A stretch of DNA of 64,000 nucleotides from Rutpela maculata (Eukaryota > Arthropoda > Insecta > Coleoptera > Cerambycidae). Shown piece by piece: positions 23,459-33,422 of the stretch. The notes beneath the pieces are model-generated. The model was not told the DNA's origin and did no database searches. It was given only the letters and a program-made list of their open reading frames with translations. Location: the NCBI GenBank assembly GCA_936432065.2, contig OW386289.2, positions 33,434,655 to 33,498,654 of the forward strand. Direction: 5' to 3'. Numbering within the stretch: position 1 is the first letter of the stretch; every line of letters starts with the position of its first letter. The position numbers and the translations under genes were made by a program.

Positions 23459-24324
23459 TAACTGAAAATCTCAAATAATTCGCCTTGCAGAAATGAAGAA
23501 AAAATGCGCCGCCATGTTGAAATTGGGCACTTTTTTCCTTTAATCGGTAATAGCCCATACGGATGACACTTTAAGAAAAAAGTAAAGAGGTAAAATATTG
23601 AGAGAAAGAGCTAAGTTTTAATGTGGTATAAAATTTTTGCAATAGTTTAAATATTAGCAAAGTTACGGTTGTCAAAATGACAGATTTATGTAACAAAATA
23701 TTAGTTTTTGTTTTTTAATATCCAATTCTCTGGATTAAGATTGTTGCCTAACCAGACTTGAATTTGCCAATACACTCTAGAAATATGATATTTAGTGGCA
23801 TCGGATGTTGGTGGAAGAACTGCTAGATCGAAGAAAATATTTTGCCCAGCAGAAATCTGATTATACCAACGAACCTGTACCTAATCATTTAAACTGTTAG
23901 TTTTTTTACTGCCATACCATATAAAAATAAATTTTTCCCCAGTTACCGCAAGCTGATTTGCTTCAGCAAAACTTTTGAAAATTAATAGGCTGTTACTTTG
24001 TTCATTATTATTTTCTAAAACTGAAAATACTGTTTATTGCTCTTTTTTATAAAATGCAGAGGTGGTATCGTATCCGGCATGTGCAAATAGAATATTTTTT
24101 ACTACATTTTCACTTAGTTCTGAACGTAACTTACACATATTCGTTATTTTATCAGATTTACCTCCATCACCGGGTTTCATCATGTACACATTTTTGTTTT
24201 GCAATGTTCAATGAGTAACATGTGAGCTATTGCCGATTAAAGGAGAAAAGTGCCTAATTTCAACATGGCGGCGCATTTTTTCTTCATTTCTGCACGGTGG
24301 ATTTTTTGAGATTTTTCAATCTAC
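23459..24324. mobile_element. TIR element C, 0.87 kb, about 95-bp TIRs and a captured gene
   Basis: CTCAAATAATTCGCCTTGCA, GAAATGAAGAAAAAATGCGC, CGCCATGTTGAAATTGGGCA (23469-23530) is mirrored at 24238-24312 (TGCCTAATTTCAACATGGCG, then TTTTTTCTTCATTTCTGCAC). The element interrupts repeat family H. A protein fragment occupies the minus strand of the core. The TIR sequence differs from elements A and B, and no clear target duplication was identified. Confidence 0.75.
23714..24192 (-). pseudogene. Captured gene of the LPPT/QVQ-WLG family with a DTTSAF block (in element C)
   Basis: On the minus strand the translation gives MKPGDGGKSDKITNM, then SENVVKNILFAHAGYDTTSAF (about 24053-24115), VTGEKFIFIWYG, LAVLPPTSDATKYH (about 23780-23820), SRVYWQIQVWLGNNLNPENW (about 23718-23777). 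The order matches the longest form of this family that I know. The HA-G-DTTSA segment resembles the GCD-type loop of FEN1/XPG and Asteroid-like PIN-domain nucleases; that link is inference. At least two in-frame stops (near 24050 and 23880) show it is dead. It covers more of the protein upstream than the copies in A and B. Confidence 0.65.
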
Positions 24325-25090
24325 AGAACGTAAAAGAAAAACATGTTTTTTTGACAATCTTTATAACTACCGAAATTCCACAAAAAATGGTTATACTTTG
24401 TTGAAGCGTATTTTTTTATTCACTGGTTTATAGGACAAAGAGTTATTTCTCAAATTTTTTATATCTCACTTATTTTGTAAATACCGATTTTTTCTAAAAC
24501 CTGTAATATTTCAATTTTTTTGACGTTGTGCCTTATTGTGCTTTGTAAGAGCCGACTGTGGTAGGTTATTTTAATACCTTGTTAAAATCAGAACAATAAG
24601 TAAATTTTTTTGCAAGGTAATCAGTGGAGTACCTAAAATCGGTACACGTTTACGGATTAGGGGACCGTTTTTGTGTTTTCTACATCAAAATATAAACAGA
24701 ACCGCACTTTATCTCCGGAACGATTAAAAATATCAAATTGAAATTTATCACTAAACCTGTAGATACAATTTTTTTTTTCCAAATTTTGTTGATGTATTTT
24801 TCATAGGTACCAAAAATATGCGAAAAATTGTATGTCGTTTTAATGGCATTAAATAGAATCTAAATATCTATTTATTTATTTTTATAAGCACTATTATTAT
24901 ATAAAATGTCAACTAAAGAAAAAGAAAAGAACCAAACTTTTTATTATTAACTGATAGTACAGTAAGTGAAGCAGAAAAATGGTAAAATTCCCGGCCCGAA
25001 AACGATGAAAGGAATTTCCTTAATTTTTTTTTGCAATATGTTTTATAAAATACGTACATCAAAATCTATATTGTCGCATTACCTTCTTTT

Positions 25091-25783
25091 TACTTCCACG
25101 TCCAGTGGAAGTATAGTAACGACAAAAAAAATTTTCGAAATTTTTATTGTCCAAATAGGCTTAAAATGTCATGAAACGTCGAGATTTTAAGTTTGAGCGA
25201 AAAAAAAAAATTTCTGTCTGTCTGTCGGTCTGTCTGTCTGTAACTTTTTTTGGTGCGCACGTTTACTCTGGAACCGTTTGACATATTGACTTGAAATTTG
25301 GTACACATATGTACTTTAACGAGATCTAGAACTAGATTATATTTTCATCTTGTTCCGTCGAAGGGTTGGGGGGTAAATTGGGGTAAATTTGGGGTAAATG
25401 GGTAAATCAAGCAGGTAAGAGTCCATGAAATTGGTATTTAGTATATACAAGAGAAGCTGAGGTCTCAAAAAAATTTTTGGCATTAGCCACCCCTCCTTAT
25501 TAAAGGGGATGAAAAAAAAATGTGATTTACTGCATGTACAGGAACCAGAAACCTCAAAATATTTTTTTACTTCATCCACCCCCCACTACCACCCCCCTAT
25601 CACCACCCCCACCCAACTACCGATGTGGGGTATCGTTTTATGGGGTTTTGGGGTAGAGGATTTCAAATATTATATTATTAAAGTTCCATAAACAATTATT
25701 TTCACATACAAAGTTTTTTCGTTGTGAGTGACTTGGATAGAGAATCTGGATGTGGAAGTAGTGATTCCTTGGGCAGCGGTTTT
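25091..25783 (+). mobile_element. DINE-1/Helentron-like non-autonomous element E, copy 1
   Basis: It opens with the hairpin ACTTCCACGTCCAGTGGAAGT and ends with CTGGATGTGGAAGTAGTGAT, TCCTTGGGCAGCGG, so a 14-bp ACTTCCACATCCAG block is inverted at the two ends. A GTCT microsatellite (25214-25243) follows about 120 bp in. T tracts flank both sides. Subterminal inverted repeats, GTCT-type microsatellites and T-rich insertion sites are features of DINE-1/Helentron-associated elements. Five further copies lie in this window. There is no coding capacity. Confidence 0.7.
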
Positions 25784-25789
25784 ATTTAT

Positions 25790-26175
25790 AAGGGTGGAAA
25801 CTAATTCTAAAAACTGAAAAATTAATTATTCTTCTAATTTTGAAATAAATAAACGAAAATCAATATATTTATGTTTTTGAGGTCGCTGAATACGACTTAT
25901 GAGACGAAAATATTAAGGGTAGACATCACCCTTAAATACTGAAAAATTAATGTCTTCTAATTTTACGAATAAGATCACGAACATTTATATACTCATGTTC
26001 TTGAGGTCGCTGAATATGATAATGAGGTCAAAACATAGGAAAGACGGAAATATTAAGGGTTGAAACCACCCTTAAATACTGAAAAATTAATAATTCTTCT
26101 GTTACAAATAAATTCACGAAAATCCATATACTTAACGTTTTTTAGATCGCTGAATAAGATTATGTGGTCTAAATT
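25790..26175 (+). repeat. Tandem repeat, three units of about 126-140 bp
   Basis: Units start ACTGAAAAATTAAT at 25813, 25938 and 26078 and carry GAGGTCGCTGAATA-GA, AATATTAAGGGT and CACCCTTAAATACTG. They lie directly downstream of element E copy 1. Confidence 0.8.
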
Positions 26176-26774
26176 TGTCTAATTTTATTAAAAAGTAAAA
26201 ATAATTGTTATAGACTGCTAGTTCACAAGTTCAAAGCAGTATTAATTCTTGACAGAGCTCGTAAAAATATGAGTAAGAGCTCATTGGATTCGGAATGACA
26301 AAAAAATGTGCAAAAGTTTCAAACTCGCACATAAACAACTGCAAAAGTTGAAAACAAATAAACATCGAAAAAATAACGAGTTTCGTTTTTTGCAAATAAC
26401 TCGAAAACTATTAATATTTAGGAAAATTTAAAGAAAGATTCTTAAAGAGGAAGAAATTTCCAACAAAAAAGTCACGACTACCGAAACTCTATCTCTATTA
26501 TTAATAATTTTAATTGAATGTTGAAAGTAGCGCGGTGAACACTAAGCCGTTACGATGCTCTGAAACCGGCGGTAACAAGTAAAAATATTTTTTTTGTTAT
26601 TAAATATTAATTTAATATTTTTAATAAATTATGGTATTATTTAGACACTTAAAGGAACAATATCCCGTTGGAAAAAATTTTTTCACCGATTTTTCATAAA
26701 ATGGGCCTATGGTTAATTAACAAATTTTTTTAGAGTTTGCGTTTATGTTTCAAGTCGGATAATTGTTTAACAAG
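26176..26774. other. No recognisable gene
   Basis: No motif or strong repeat. The segment 26330-26420 (TCGAAAACTATTAATATTTA and surrounding) is compositionally ordinary. Confidence 0.4.
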
Positions 26775-28070
26775 TGGACCATCACTTGTATTGTTTGAAA
26801 ATATATTTAGTAAGGATAAGATTTAACAACCAATAAATATTAAACACAATTTGGTTTATTACCAACTAGTAAAAAAATTATAAACTACAAATATTTTTCT
26901 ATTATTCTTGATTACACTCCCGATGATAGTCACATTGAGCAGCTCTAAATAATTGTTTTCAGATTTGTCGACTTAAATAATGTTACAAAGAAAATTGAAA
27001 TTAGGCAACATTTTATAAAAAGCAACGGATCGATCAAACTGAGTTAGAATGATCTGGATTTGTTCAAAATGTGTTTTGTAATATAAATTTAAATATATAC
27101 GATTTGCAAGATTATGACAACGGAACAAATATGCGTAGTGAGCACAGTGAGGGCTGTGACAGAAAATCTTAGAAATAAATCCTAGACCATGTTAAGCACA
27201 TGTTAAGTACAATGTTCTGCACATCGTTTAAATCTGTTGCCAAACGATGCTGCAGATCGTTCTTTCAAAGCAACCTTTTTTTAACTAAACTACTGGCTAA
27301 TTGAAACGGACCAAGCGAATAGATATCAATATGTGATTTTCAGGATTTAAGGGATAATTCATTTGTGAAAAGGTGAGTTTTGTCTAATTCTTTTATTTTG
27401 AAGCGTGTTACTTTTTACAGGGTGTAAAAGAAGAGCGTGTTTTTTTTGACAAACTTTATAACTACCGAGATTCGTAGAGATTCCACAAAAAAATGTTTTA
27501 TATTTTTTTGATGCGATTTTTTTCAGTCACTGGTGTACTGTAAGAAACGACTTCTCACATTTTTTTATATCTCACTTATTTTGTAAGATGCCGATTTTTT
27601 TTCTAAAAACCTGTAATTTTTTAATTTTTTTAACGTTATGTCTTATTGTGCTTTGTAAAAGCCGATCATTGTAGGTTATTATAATACCTTATGATAGCTC
27701 CTTTAAAATCATAATAAAAAGTAAATCTTTGCATGGTAATCAGTGGAGTATCCAAAATTGGTACATGTTTACGGATTAGGGAATCTTTTTTGGACTTTTA
27801 CATTAAAATATAAAAAACAGAAACCCATTTATCTCCGGAACAATTACAGATATCAAGCTATAATTTGGCATATCTATGAAAGGACTAACTAAAATGGCTT
27901 TACCTGTAGATAAATTTTTTGCCAAATTTTGTTGATTTAATTTTCACACCAAAAATATAAAAGTGTACGAAAAATTGTATGTCTTTTTAATACAATTCAA
28001 TATAATCTAAATATTTATTTATCTATTTTTATATGCACTATTATTATATAAAATGTCAATTAATAGAGCA
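26775..28070 (+). repeat. Repeat family H, copy 2, without element C
   Basis: This uninterrupted counterpart of 22730-24900 runs through the site of element C near 27415-27445 (TTTTTACAGGGTGTAAAAGA), giving an approximate empty-site reference. Open frames are short and without motifs. Confidence 0.7.
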
Positions 28071-28129
28071 ATAATAGTTAAATGTATATTAGCGAGAAAA
28101 ATTATATGTATTCACCATGAACTGAAAGT

Positions 28130-28515
28130 ACAAAAAAATGCATTTATTATTTTAAAGGAACGGCATAAGGTATTATAATAATCTACTACTACTTATGAAA
28201 ACCAGTGAGGCCTAATGGCAAAAAGATATATATTTTTTTTAAACTAGTGACCAAAAAAGAAATGCCATCAAAATAATATTAAATAATGTTTGTTGAATCT
28301 CGGTAGTTATAAAGTTTGGTTAAAAAAGCACGCTTTTCTTTCACACCCTGTAAACAGTAACGTGCTTCAAAATAAAAGAAATGAACAAAACCAGCTATTT
28401 CAAAAATAAATAATCTCTTAAATTCTGAAAACCTCATATCGATATCTATTCTCTTTCTCAAAAAATGTGGATTTAAATTCAACCTAAAAATTTGCTTGGT
28501 CCCTTTCAATTGGCC
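28130..28515 (-). repeat. Repeat family H, inverted partial copy 3
   Basis: This is the reverse complement of 27290-27490. CGGTAGTTATAAAGTTTG, then TTTCACACCCTGTAAACAGT and TTGGTCCCTTTCAATTGGCC mirror the copy-2 sequence. The 76-codon minus-strand frame is a by-product. Confidence 0.65.
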
Positions 28516-28829
28516 AGCGGTTCAAGAACTATAAATATTTTTGTTGGTCACTGGCCGCTAACGCTGTACGCAAATTGATGCAACGTTGCCAGTAACCTGA
28601 GGGGACGGCGAATACGTAATATCTGTAGTCCGCCTTATACTAGTTAGAGGTGACTTCGTGTTGACCATTCCTACTTGGTACGGCGACACTAGCGCTGGTG
28701 ATATACACTCGAACTAAAACTCAAAATTGTAGGTACCAGATGTATGAAGTGACCTCAGAACTATTTTTCGCTAAGTAACTTAGGATGGCATCTGGATTCA
28801 TTTTACATCGAAATTAAGGCAAAACGTTG
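28516..28829. other. No recognisable gene; locally GC-richer
   Basis: 28550-28720 is GC-richer than its surroundings and contains no open frame or motif I recognise. Confidence 0.4.
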
Positions 28830-31372
28830 TCGCCTCAGCTTTATGAGGTCACAACGTCATATATGAGGTCACAGCGTGTTTAGTATATCTATTCTTGAGG
28901 CGACAACGTAGTGTTTATAACTCTATATATATATATATATATATTTATTGGCAGATGTAAGTAACCCCTTTGAGGAGGGGGGGGCAGGGGTCTGTTTGAG
29001 AATCTACTTATTTTAACTTGTTCTATGCATTTCAGTGGATTTGCTTTTACTCAAAGTCTAAGTATTGAGGCATTTTTGAGAAGCAAATCACTACACTTCT
29101 GTTGTCCTTTTTGCGTTAATGTTTTTGACCCGTTCTCTTATCTTCCTGCCTACCAGGATATGATCTATTTATGAAGTTGAGTTTCCGTTGCTCTAAGTAT
29201 GGCTTTTGCTCCACGTGTTCTTTTGTTGTGTGTGTGTTTTCTTCGAAAATACTATTTTCCTGAAAGAAACCTGTATCACGTTTACCTGTGTGCTGTGAGA
29301 ATTCAGCTTTGGCGCGATATACCAACAATGCCTCATTGATTATTTTGGGTTTAATTTAAATTTAATTCGATTTTTAATAATTATGAAAAAGAATTTACTT
29401 AAAGGTTTACATAACAAATTTATATGACCACTTTAAAAACAATGCGTTTTTGGTTATTTCGGGTTTGATTTAAATTAAATTCGTTTGAATATTTTTAATA
29501 ATTACAAAAAATAATTTACTTGAAGGTTTAGATAGGAATATTATGACCACACTTTAATAATTTATTACCCTGCCGTAAATTTGTCGACAGCTGTCGACTT
29601 TTTAAGGGAGCATACACACTTCTAGGTTTATGTTTCTAAAAAAGTTATCTGAACTAGTTTTTTAATGTTATAACATTCACAATGCAAAAGAACATGCAAT
29701 ACCGCAATAGTAGATTGTAATACAAGTGTGGCAAGGGCTTCATTGCAAACGATGTATGAAAGTCGCTGCGCTCGTGTTCCTATCATACGAGTTTTGCAAT
29801 GAAGCTTGCCACACGTGTGTTACATACTATTTTTTCTACGGTTGTGAAGTTATTTCATTTTCAAAGTCTTTCCAAAATTTTAAATTTGCTGCTTGTCAGA
29901 TTTTATTTAAAGTGACATTCTGAAGTAAGAAAATTTGACTTTGTAATTGCAATTCATGTGTAATTAATGTACATTTATTTATAGAATTTAATTGTTATTA
30001 CCAGTAAGTAATATAAAATTCTTTAAGGTAAACACACTATTTAATTCCGGTGCGTGAAGATGTAATCAAGGCGTGTGGCAAATTCTTTGCCGCACGGCGT
30101 GCGGCAAAGTGATATTTTCTGCACTCATTTTGAAGTTAGAAAATTTGACTTTCAGCACAATCGTAGAAAAAATATTTTCTTATTATTACCTAATACAAAA
30201 TACAAATGATATGTTAAAAATTAACAACATCCATCTGTGATACGTGATGATTTGGTTTATTACCTAACACTAAAAATACTATGGAGTTCTGGACTAGGTA
30301 CCTAATTAATAACTAACTAATATGTCTCATAAGACTGCTAATCGTAATAATACCGAAATATGTAATTACTTTTCAAACACCTGTGACCCACTTGGCAACT
30401 TAAAATCATATCTTTTACACTTTGTGTTTAGATTAAGTTATAAGGGGCCTGCTTAGACAGGTCTTGCCCCCGTCACATCTGACTTGAGTCACCTTCAGAA
30501 CGTCTAAAATGTAAGAAAATGCTGATTCTTGAGAATTTCTTAAATAAATTAAGTGTAATAGAGATACAATATTTTACGTACTTATTGTGTATGTTTCAAA
30601 GGTATAGCAAACGTGTACTCAGAGCTGGGCAGTACTCGAGTAAATTGTACTCATAATTGTACCCAAAGTACTCAGTACCAGGTACTCATGAATACTTTTA
30701 TTTTAACGGTACTCGGTGGAACTTTTGGTTTTTTCGCTTATATCTCTAAAATGGTGCGTCGTAGGGAAAAATTCTGATACCAAATGAAAGCTCATGAAAT
30801 TCTCTACAACTTTCATTTTATATATTTTTTTTCGAATTCGCAACCGTTTTCGAGCTACACGCTCCGGAAAAGTGAAAATTTTCGAAAAACAGATTTTTAC
30901 CTGAAAAATTGAAAATTGTATTTTAAAGATGATAAAAAAAAGTAGGACCTCCGGTGTTTGTAACTGGCACCAGGGTGTCTCCTACATATTTCCACCCCCA
31001 CTCTTGAGGAGGCAGCTCATTTCCGAGCCACTGCTGCACTTGGTGGTAAGTGCGCCGGGAATGCAGTTTAGCTGCGCTCTCAGTTGGTGGGAGGGAGCTG
31101 ATGTCAGGCTTTATATTGTCACTGATCATGAACAACTGGAAGCGGTACTGGTTCAGGGAGATCTGTCTTGCTGGTGCCCCATACCATTTGAGGAAGCAAA
31201 TCTTCCCAGCCTCTTCAACCTCGCCTTGAGTGGAGGAGGGGTTGTAAAAGATCACTGCCGCTTCCTTGATGATTTCTAACTTAAGTACAATTTTGAGAAG
31301 CCCACCTTGCTTTTCTTTAAAGTTGAAGAGGTAAAAAATCTGTTTTTCGAAAATTTTCACTTCTCCGAAGCG
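28830..31372. repeat. Right arm of the large inverted duplication
   Basis: 28940-31372 mirrors 15838-19859 without the LINE. The outer boundary is sharp: at 31372 (CTTCTCCGAAGCG) homology to the TIR of element A stops, and the sequence switches to GGAAAACACCCGC, the same module found at the inner end of the left arm (19904-19940). Near 28832-28911 a pair of ACGTTGTCGCCTCA / TGAGGCGACAACGT inverted repeats flanks the inner end. Confidence 0.85.
30955..31314 (-). pseudogene. Second copy of the element-A captured gene fragment (right arm)
   Basis: The minus-strand translation is the same as the fragment at 15905-16260 in the positions I compared (SLPPTESAAKLHS, TYHQVQQWLGN, EWGWKYV). It arose by the inverted duplication, not by a separate capture. 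The open frame extends upstream through the truncated TIR and the (AT)n tract into the hammerhead array (to 31744), which is fortuitous. Confidence 0.7.
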
Positions 31373-31432
31373 GGAAAACACCCGCAAGCACAACAACCTT
31401 TCATTTAACACCCGCGAAAACCTAAGAAACAA

Positions 31433-31436
<4 letters not shown>

Positions 31437-31491
<55 letters not shown>
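31437..31491. repeat. (AT)n tract
   Basis: About 27 AT units that separate the rearrangement junction module from the hammerhead array. Confidence 0.95.
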
Positions 31492-31497
<6 letters not shown>

Positions 31498-31573
31498 AGG
31501 AGTTGTTAATGCGGAACAAAGCTTTATGGCAAACAGGAAAAATTCGTGGGTAAGACCGCAGAGAAAAAGAGCA

Positions 31574-31618
31574 ACCGTGGACACGTGTTTCGGACTCATT
31601 GGTCCTCATCAGCACGAT
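31574..31618 (-). ncRNA. Type I hammerhead ribozyme, unit 1
   Basis: On the minus strand the core is CTGATGA, stem II GGAC-CAATGA-GTCC, then GAAAC, a 4-nt ACGT loop and the cleavage triplet GTC. All conserved core bases are present. Stem III is only 2 bp (A-U, C-G), as in Penelope-type minimal hammerheads that work best as dimers. Stem I pairs ATCGTG with CACGGT, with one G-U wobble caused by a substitution unique to this unit. Predicted cleavage follows the base at 31580 reading down the minus strand. Confidence 0.85.
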
Positions 31619-31887
31619 GTAGCTAAGTTGAAAGGATAGGCACAACTTAGGAAATGACACAAACGGTGACCACTGACAGGCAGCCAGTCGCACATTTGTG
31701 GCAAGAGTTAGAAGACCCTGAATTTCCAGAGCGACAACTATCACACCACGGAGGCAACTATAGCTACCTGCGTGGAATCACTGGACCCAAGGAAGAATAA
31801 AAAAAATAGGAGTTGTTAATGCGGAACAAAGCTTTATGGCTGGCAAACAGGAAAAATTCGTGGGTAAGACCGCAGAGAAAAAGAGCA

Positions 31888-31932
31888 ACCGTGGACACGT
31901 GTTTCGGACTCATTGGTCCTCATCAGCACGGT
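31888..31932 (-). ncRNA. Type I hammerhead ribozyme, unit 2
   Basis: The core and stem II match unit 1. Stem I is fully paired (ACCGTG with CACGGT, 6 bp). An outer AGC/GCT stem can extend stem I across a small internal loop, as in tertiary-contact hammerheads. The predicted cleavage site lies between 31894 and 31893 on the minus strand. Confidence 0.87.
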
Positions 31933-32197
31933 GTAGCTAAGTTGAAAGGATAGGCACAACTTAGGAAATGGCACAAACGGTGACCACTGACAGGCAGCCA
32001 GTCGCACATTTGTGGCAAGAGTTAGAAGACCCTGAATTTCCAGAGCGACAACTAACACACCACGGAGGCAACTATAGCTACCTGCGTGGAATCACTGGAC
32101 CCAAGGAAGAATAAAAAAAATAGGAGTTGTTAATGCGGAACAAAGCTTTATGGCAAACAGGAAAAATTCGTGGGTAAGACCGCAGAGAAAAAGAGCA

Positions 32198-32242
32198 ACC
32201 GTGGACACGTGTTTCGGACTCATTGGTCCTCATCAGCACGGT
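32198..32242 (-). ncRNA. Type I hammerhead ribozyme, unit 3
   Basis: The sequence matches unit 2 across the ribozyme, with stem I fully paired. Spacing to unit 2 is 310 bp, so self-cleavage of a multimer would release a monomer of that length. Confidence 0.87.
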
Positions 32243-32500
32243 GTAGCTAAGTTGAAAGGATAGGCACAACTTAGGAAATGACACAAACGGTGACCACTGA
32301 CAGGCAGCCAGTCGCACATTTGTGGCAAGAGTTAGAAGACCCTGAATTTCCAGAGCGACAACTAACGGAGGCAACTATAGCTACCTGCGTGGAATCACTG
32401 GACCCAAGGAAGAATAAAAAAAATAGGAGTTGTTAATGCGGAACAAAGCTTTATGGCAAACAGGAAAAATTCGTGGGTAAGACCGCAGAGAAAAAGAGCA

Positions 32501-32545
32501 ACCGTGGACACGTGTTTCGGACTCATTGGTCCTCATCAGCACGGT
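32501..32545 (-). ncRNA. Type I hammerhead ribozyme, unit 4
   Basis: The ribozyme is intact although the unit is cut short at 32600 by a (TA)n tract. On the minus strand this is the first ribozyme to be transcribed if the promoter lies beyond 32600. Confidence 0.86.
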
Positions 32546-32597
32546 GTAGCTAAGTTGAAAGGATAGGCACAACTTAGGAAATGACACAAACGGTGAC

Positions 32598-32600
<3 letters not shown>

Positions 32601-32650
<50 letters not shown>
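32601..32650. repeat. (TA)n tract followed by a T run
   Basis: About 25 TA units end the truncated fourth hammerhead unit, followed by a 17-bp T run. Confidence 0.95.
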
Positions 32651-32666
<16 letters not shown>

Positions 32667-33414
32667 CTCAAAAACGGTACGAGATAGACATGATTTTGAC
32701 GCCATTCGATAGAGCATACAAGTCTGTTTTTTATTATTTTCTTTTATGTGATGCCCCACAGCAAGAAAGTGGGGGAGCCTGCCAGCAATAACACATGTTT
32801 GAGTATAACTCTAAACTCTTCTTAAAAGTTGCGAAAAATATAGACTGTGCTCTTTAATTTATGCAACAAGTACAAAAAGTGACTTTATGCATGTGTTTCT
32901 TACAATATTTTTTCTACGACTGCCTAATTTCCATATTTATATAAATACATTTCAAAATTAACTTAAACGTCAAAACAAATTTATAATTTGACGTTTCTAA
33001 AGCGAAGATTGTGAGACAAAACTTTAATTGTTTTCAATGCATTCATGGATCCGGCTATACAAAAGGAAATAATGTGAATTTATGACGATTATTTCACTCA
33101 TTAACGCTATAGCCAATGAGAGCCCGTTTTTTCACAACATTGCACCAATCAAACGTCATTATTAGTGGTAATTCAAGCTAGATCTGCTTTTGACAGGACC
33201 AACATGCAAAATTTATCGCTCTAATTTTTTGGGTCGCTGCAGCGGCGAATATTGCGAAAATTTTTTGACGTTTTGTGTCGTGACATGTTTTCGGCAAGTA
33301 GGACAAATCGTGCTTTTAAATGTTATCTATAAATATCTTCTCTAGCTTATTACTAATTGTTAACGTAAATTGTAAATTGTAGTACTGTATTAATAACCTA
33401 AAAAGCCAATGCTG
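32651..33414. other. No firm gene; possible CCAAT-containing promoter region
   Basis: CCAATGAG at about 33113 and ACCAATCAAACG at about 33145 are CCAAT-type boxes within 35 bp of each other. They lie in a stretch less AT-rich than its surroundings, upstream of a candidate exon at 34461. This is suggestive only; no TATA box or open frame supports it. Confidence 0.25.
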
Positions 33415-33422
33415 TGTGGAAC

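Larger units (their letters stand above)
22730..24900 (+). repeat. Repeat family H, copy 1, interrupted by TIR element C
   Basis: 22730-23345 matches 26775-27375 (shared words TTTAACAACCAATAAATAT, ATAGTCACATTGA-CAGCTCTAA, AACAATGT-ACAAAGAAA). 24325-24900 matches 27430-28060 (AAACC-TGTAAT, TTTACGGATTAGGG, TTATCTCCGGAAC). Divergence is considerable, with indels. No protein motif was found. A third, inverted partial copy lies at 28130-28515. Confidence 0.7.
31491..32600 (-). repeat. Tandem array of about 310-bp hammerhead-containing units (3.6 copies)
   Basis: Unit boundaries at AAAAAATAGGAGTTGTTAAT fall at 31491, 31801, 32115 and 32418, giving units of 310, 314 and 303 bp and a partial unit of 183 bp. 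Units are nearly identical: unit 2 has a 4-bp GGCT-type duplication, unit 3 lacks 7 bp near 32365, and unit 1 has one substitution in ribozyme stem I. Every unit holds one minus-strand hammerhead. (AT)n tracts border both sides. The organisation (tandem, 300-bp class, one type I ribozyme per unit) is that of retrozymes and hammerhead satellites, which are related to Penelope-like elements. No protein is needed to explain the long antisense frames. Confidence 0.85.

Noticed and set aside
31491..32600. CRISPR-like array
   Set aside because: Four repeats of about 310 bp without short spacers, in a eukaryotic transposon context; the ribozyme explains the structure.
30923..32759. Long minus-strand frames including 273 and 98 codons across the hammerhead array
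   Set aside because: The frames repeat with the tandem unit and run through an (AT)n tract and a TIR. No protein motif appears outside the captured fragment at 30955-31314.
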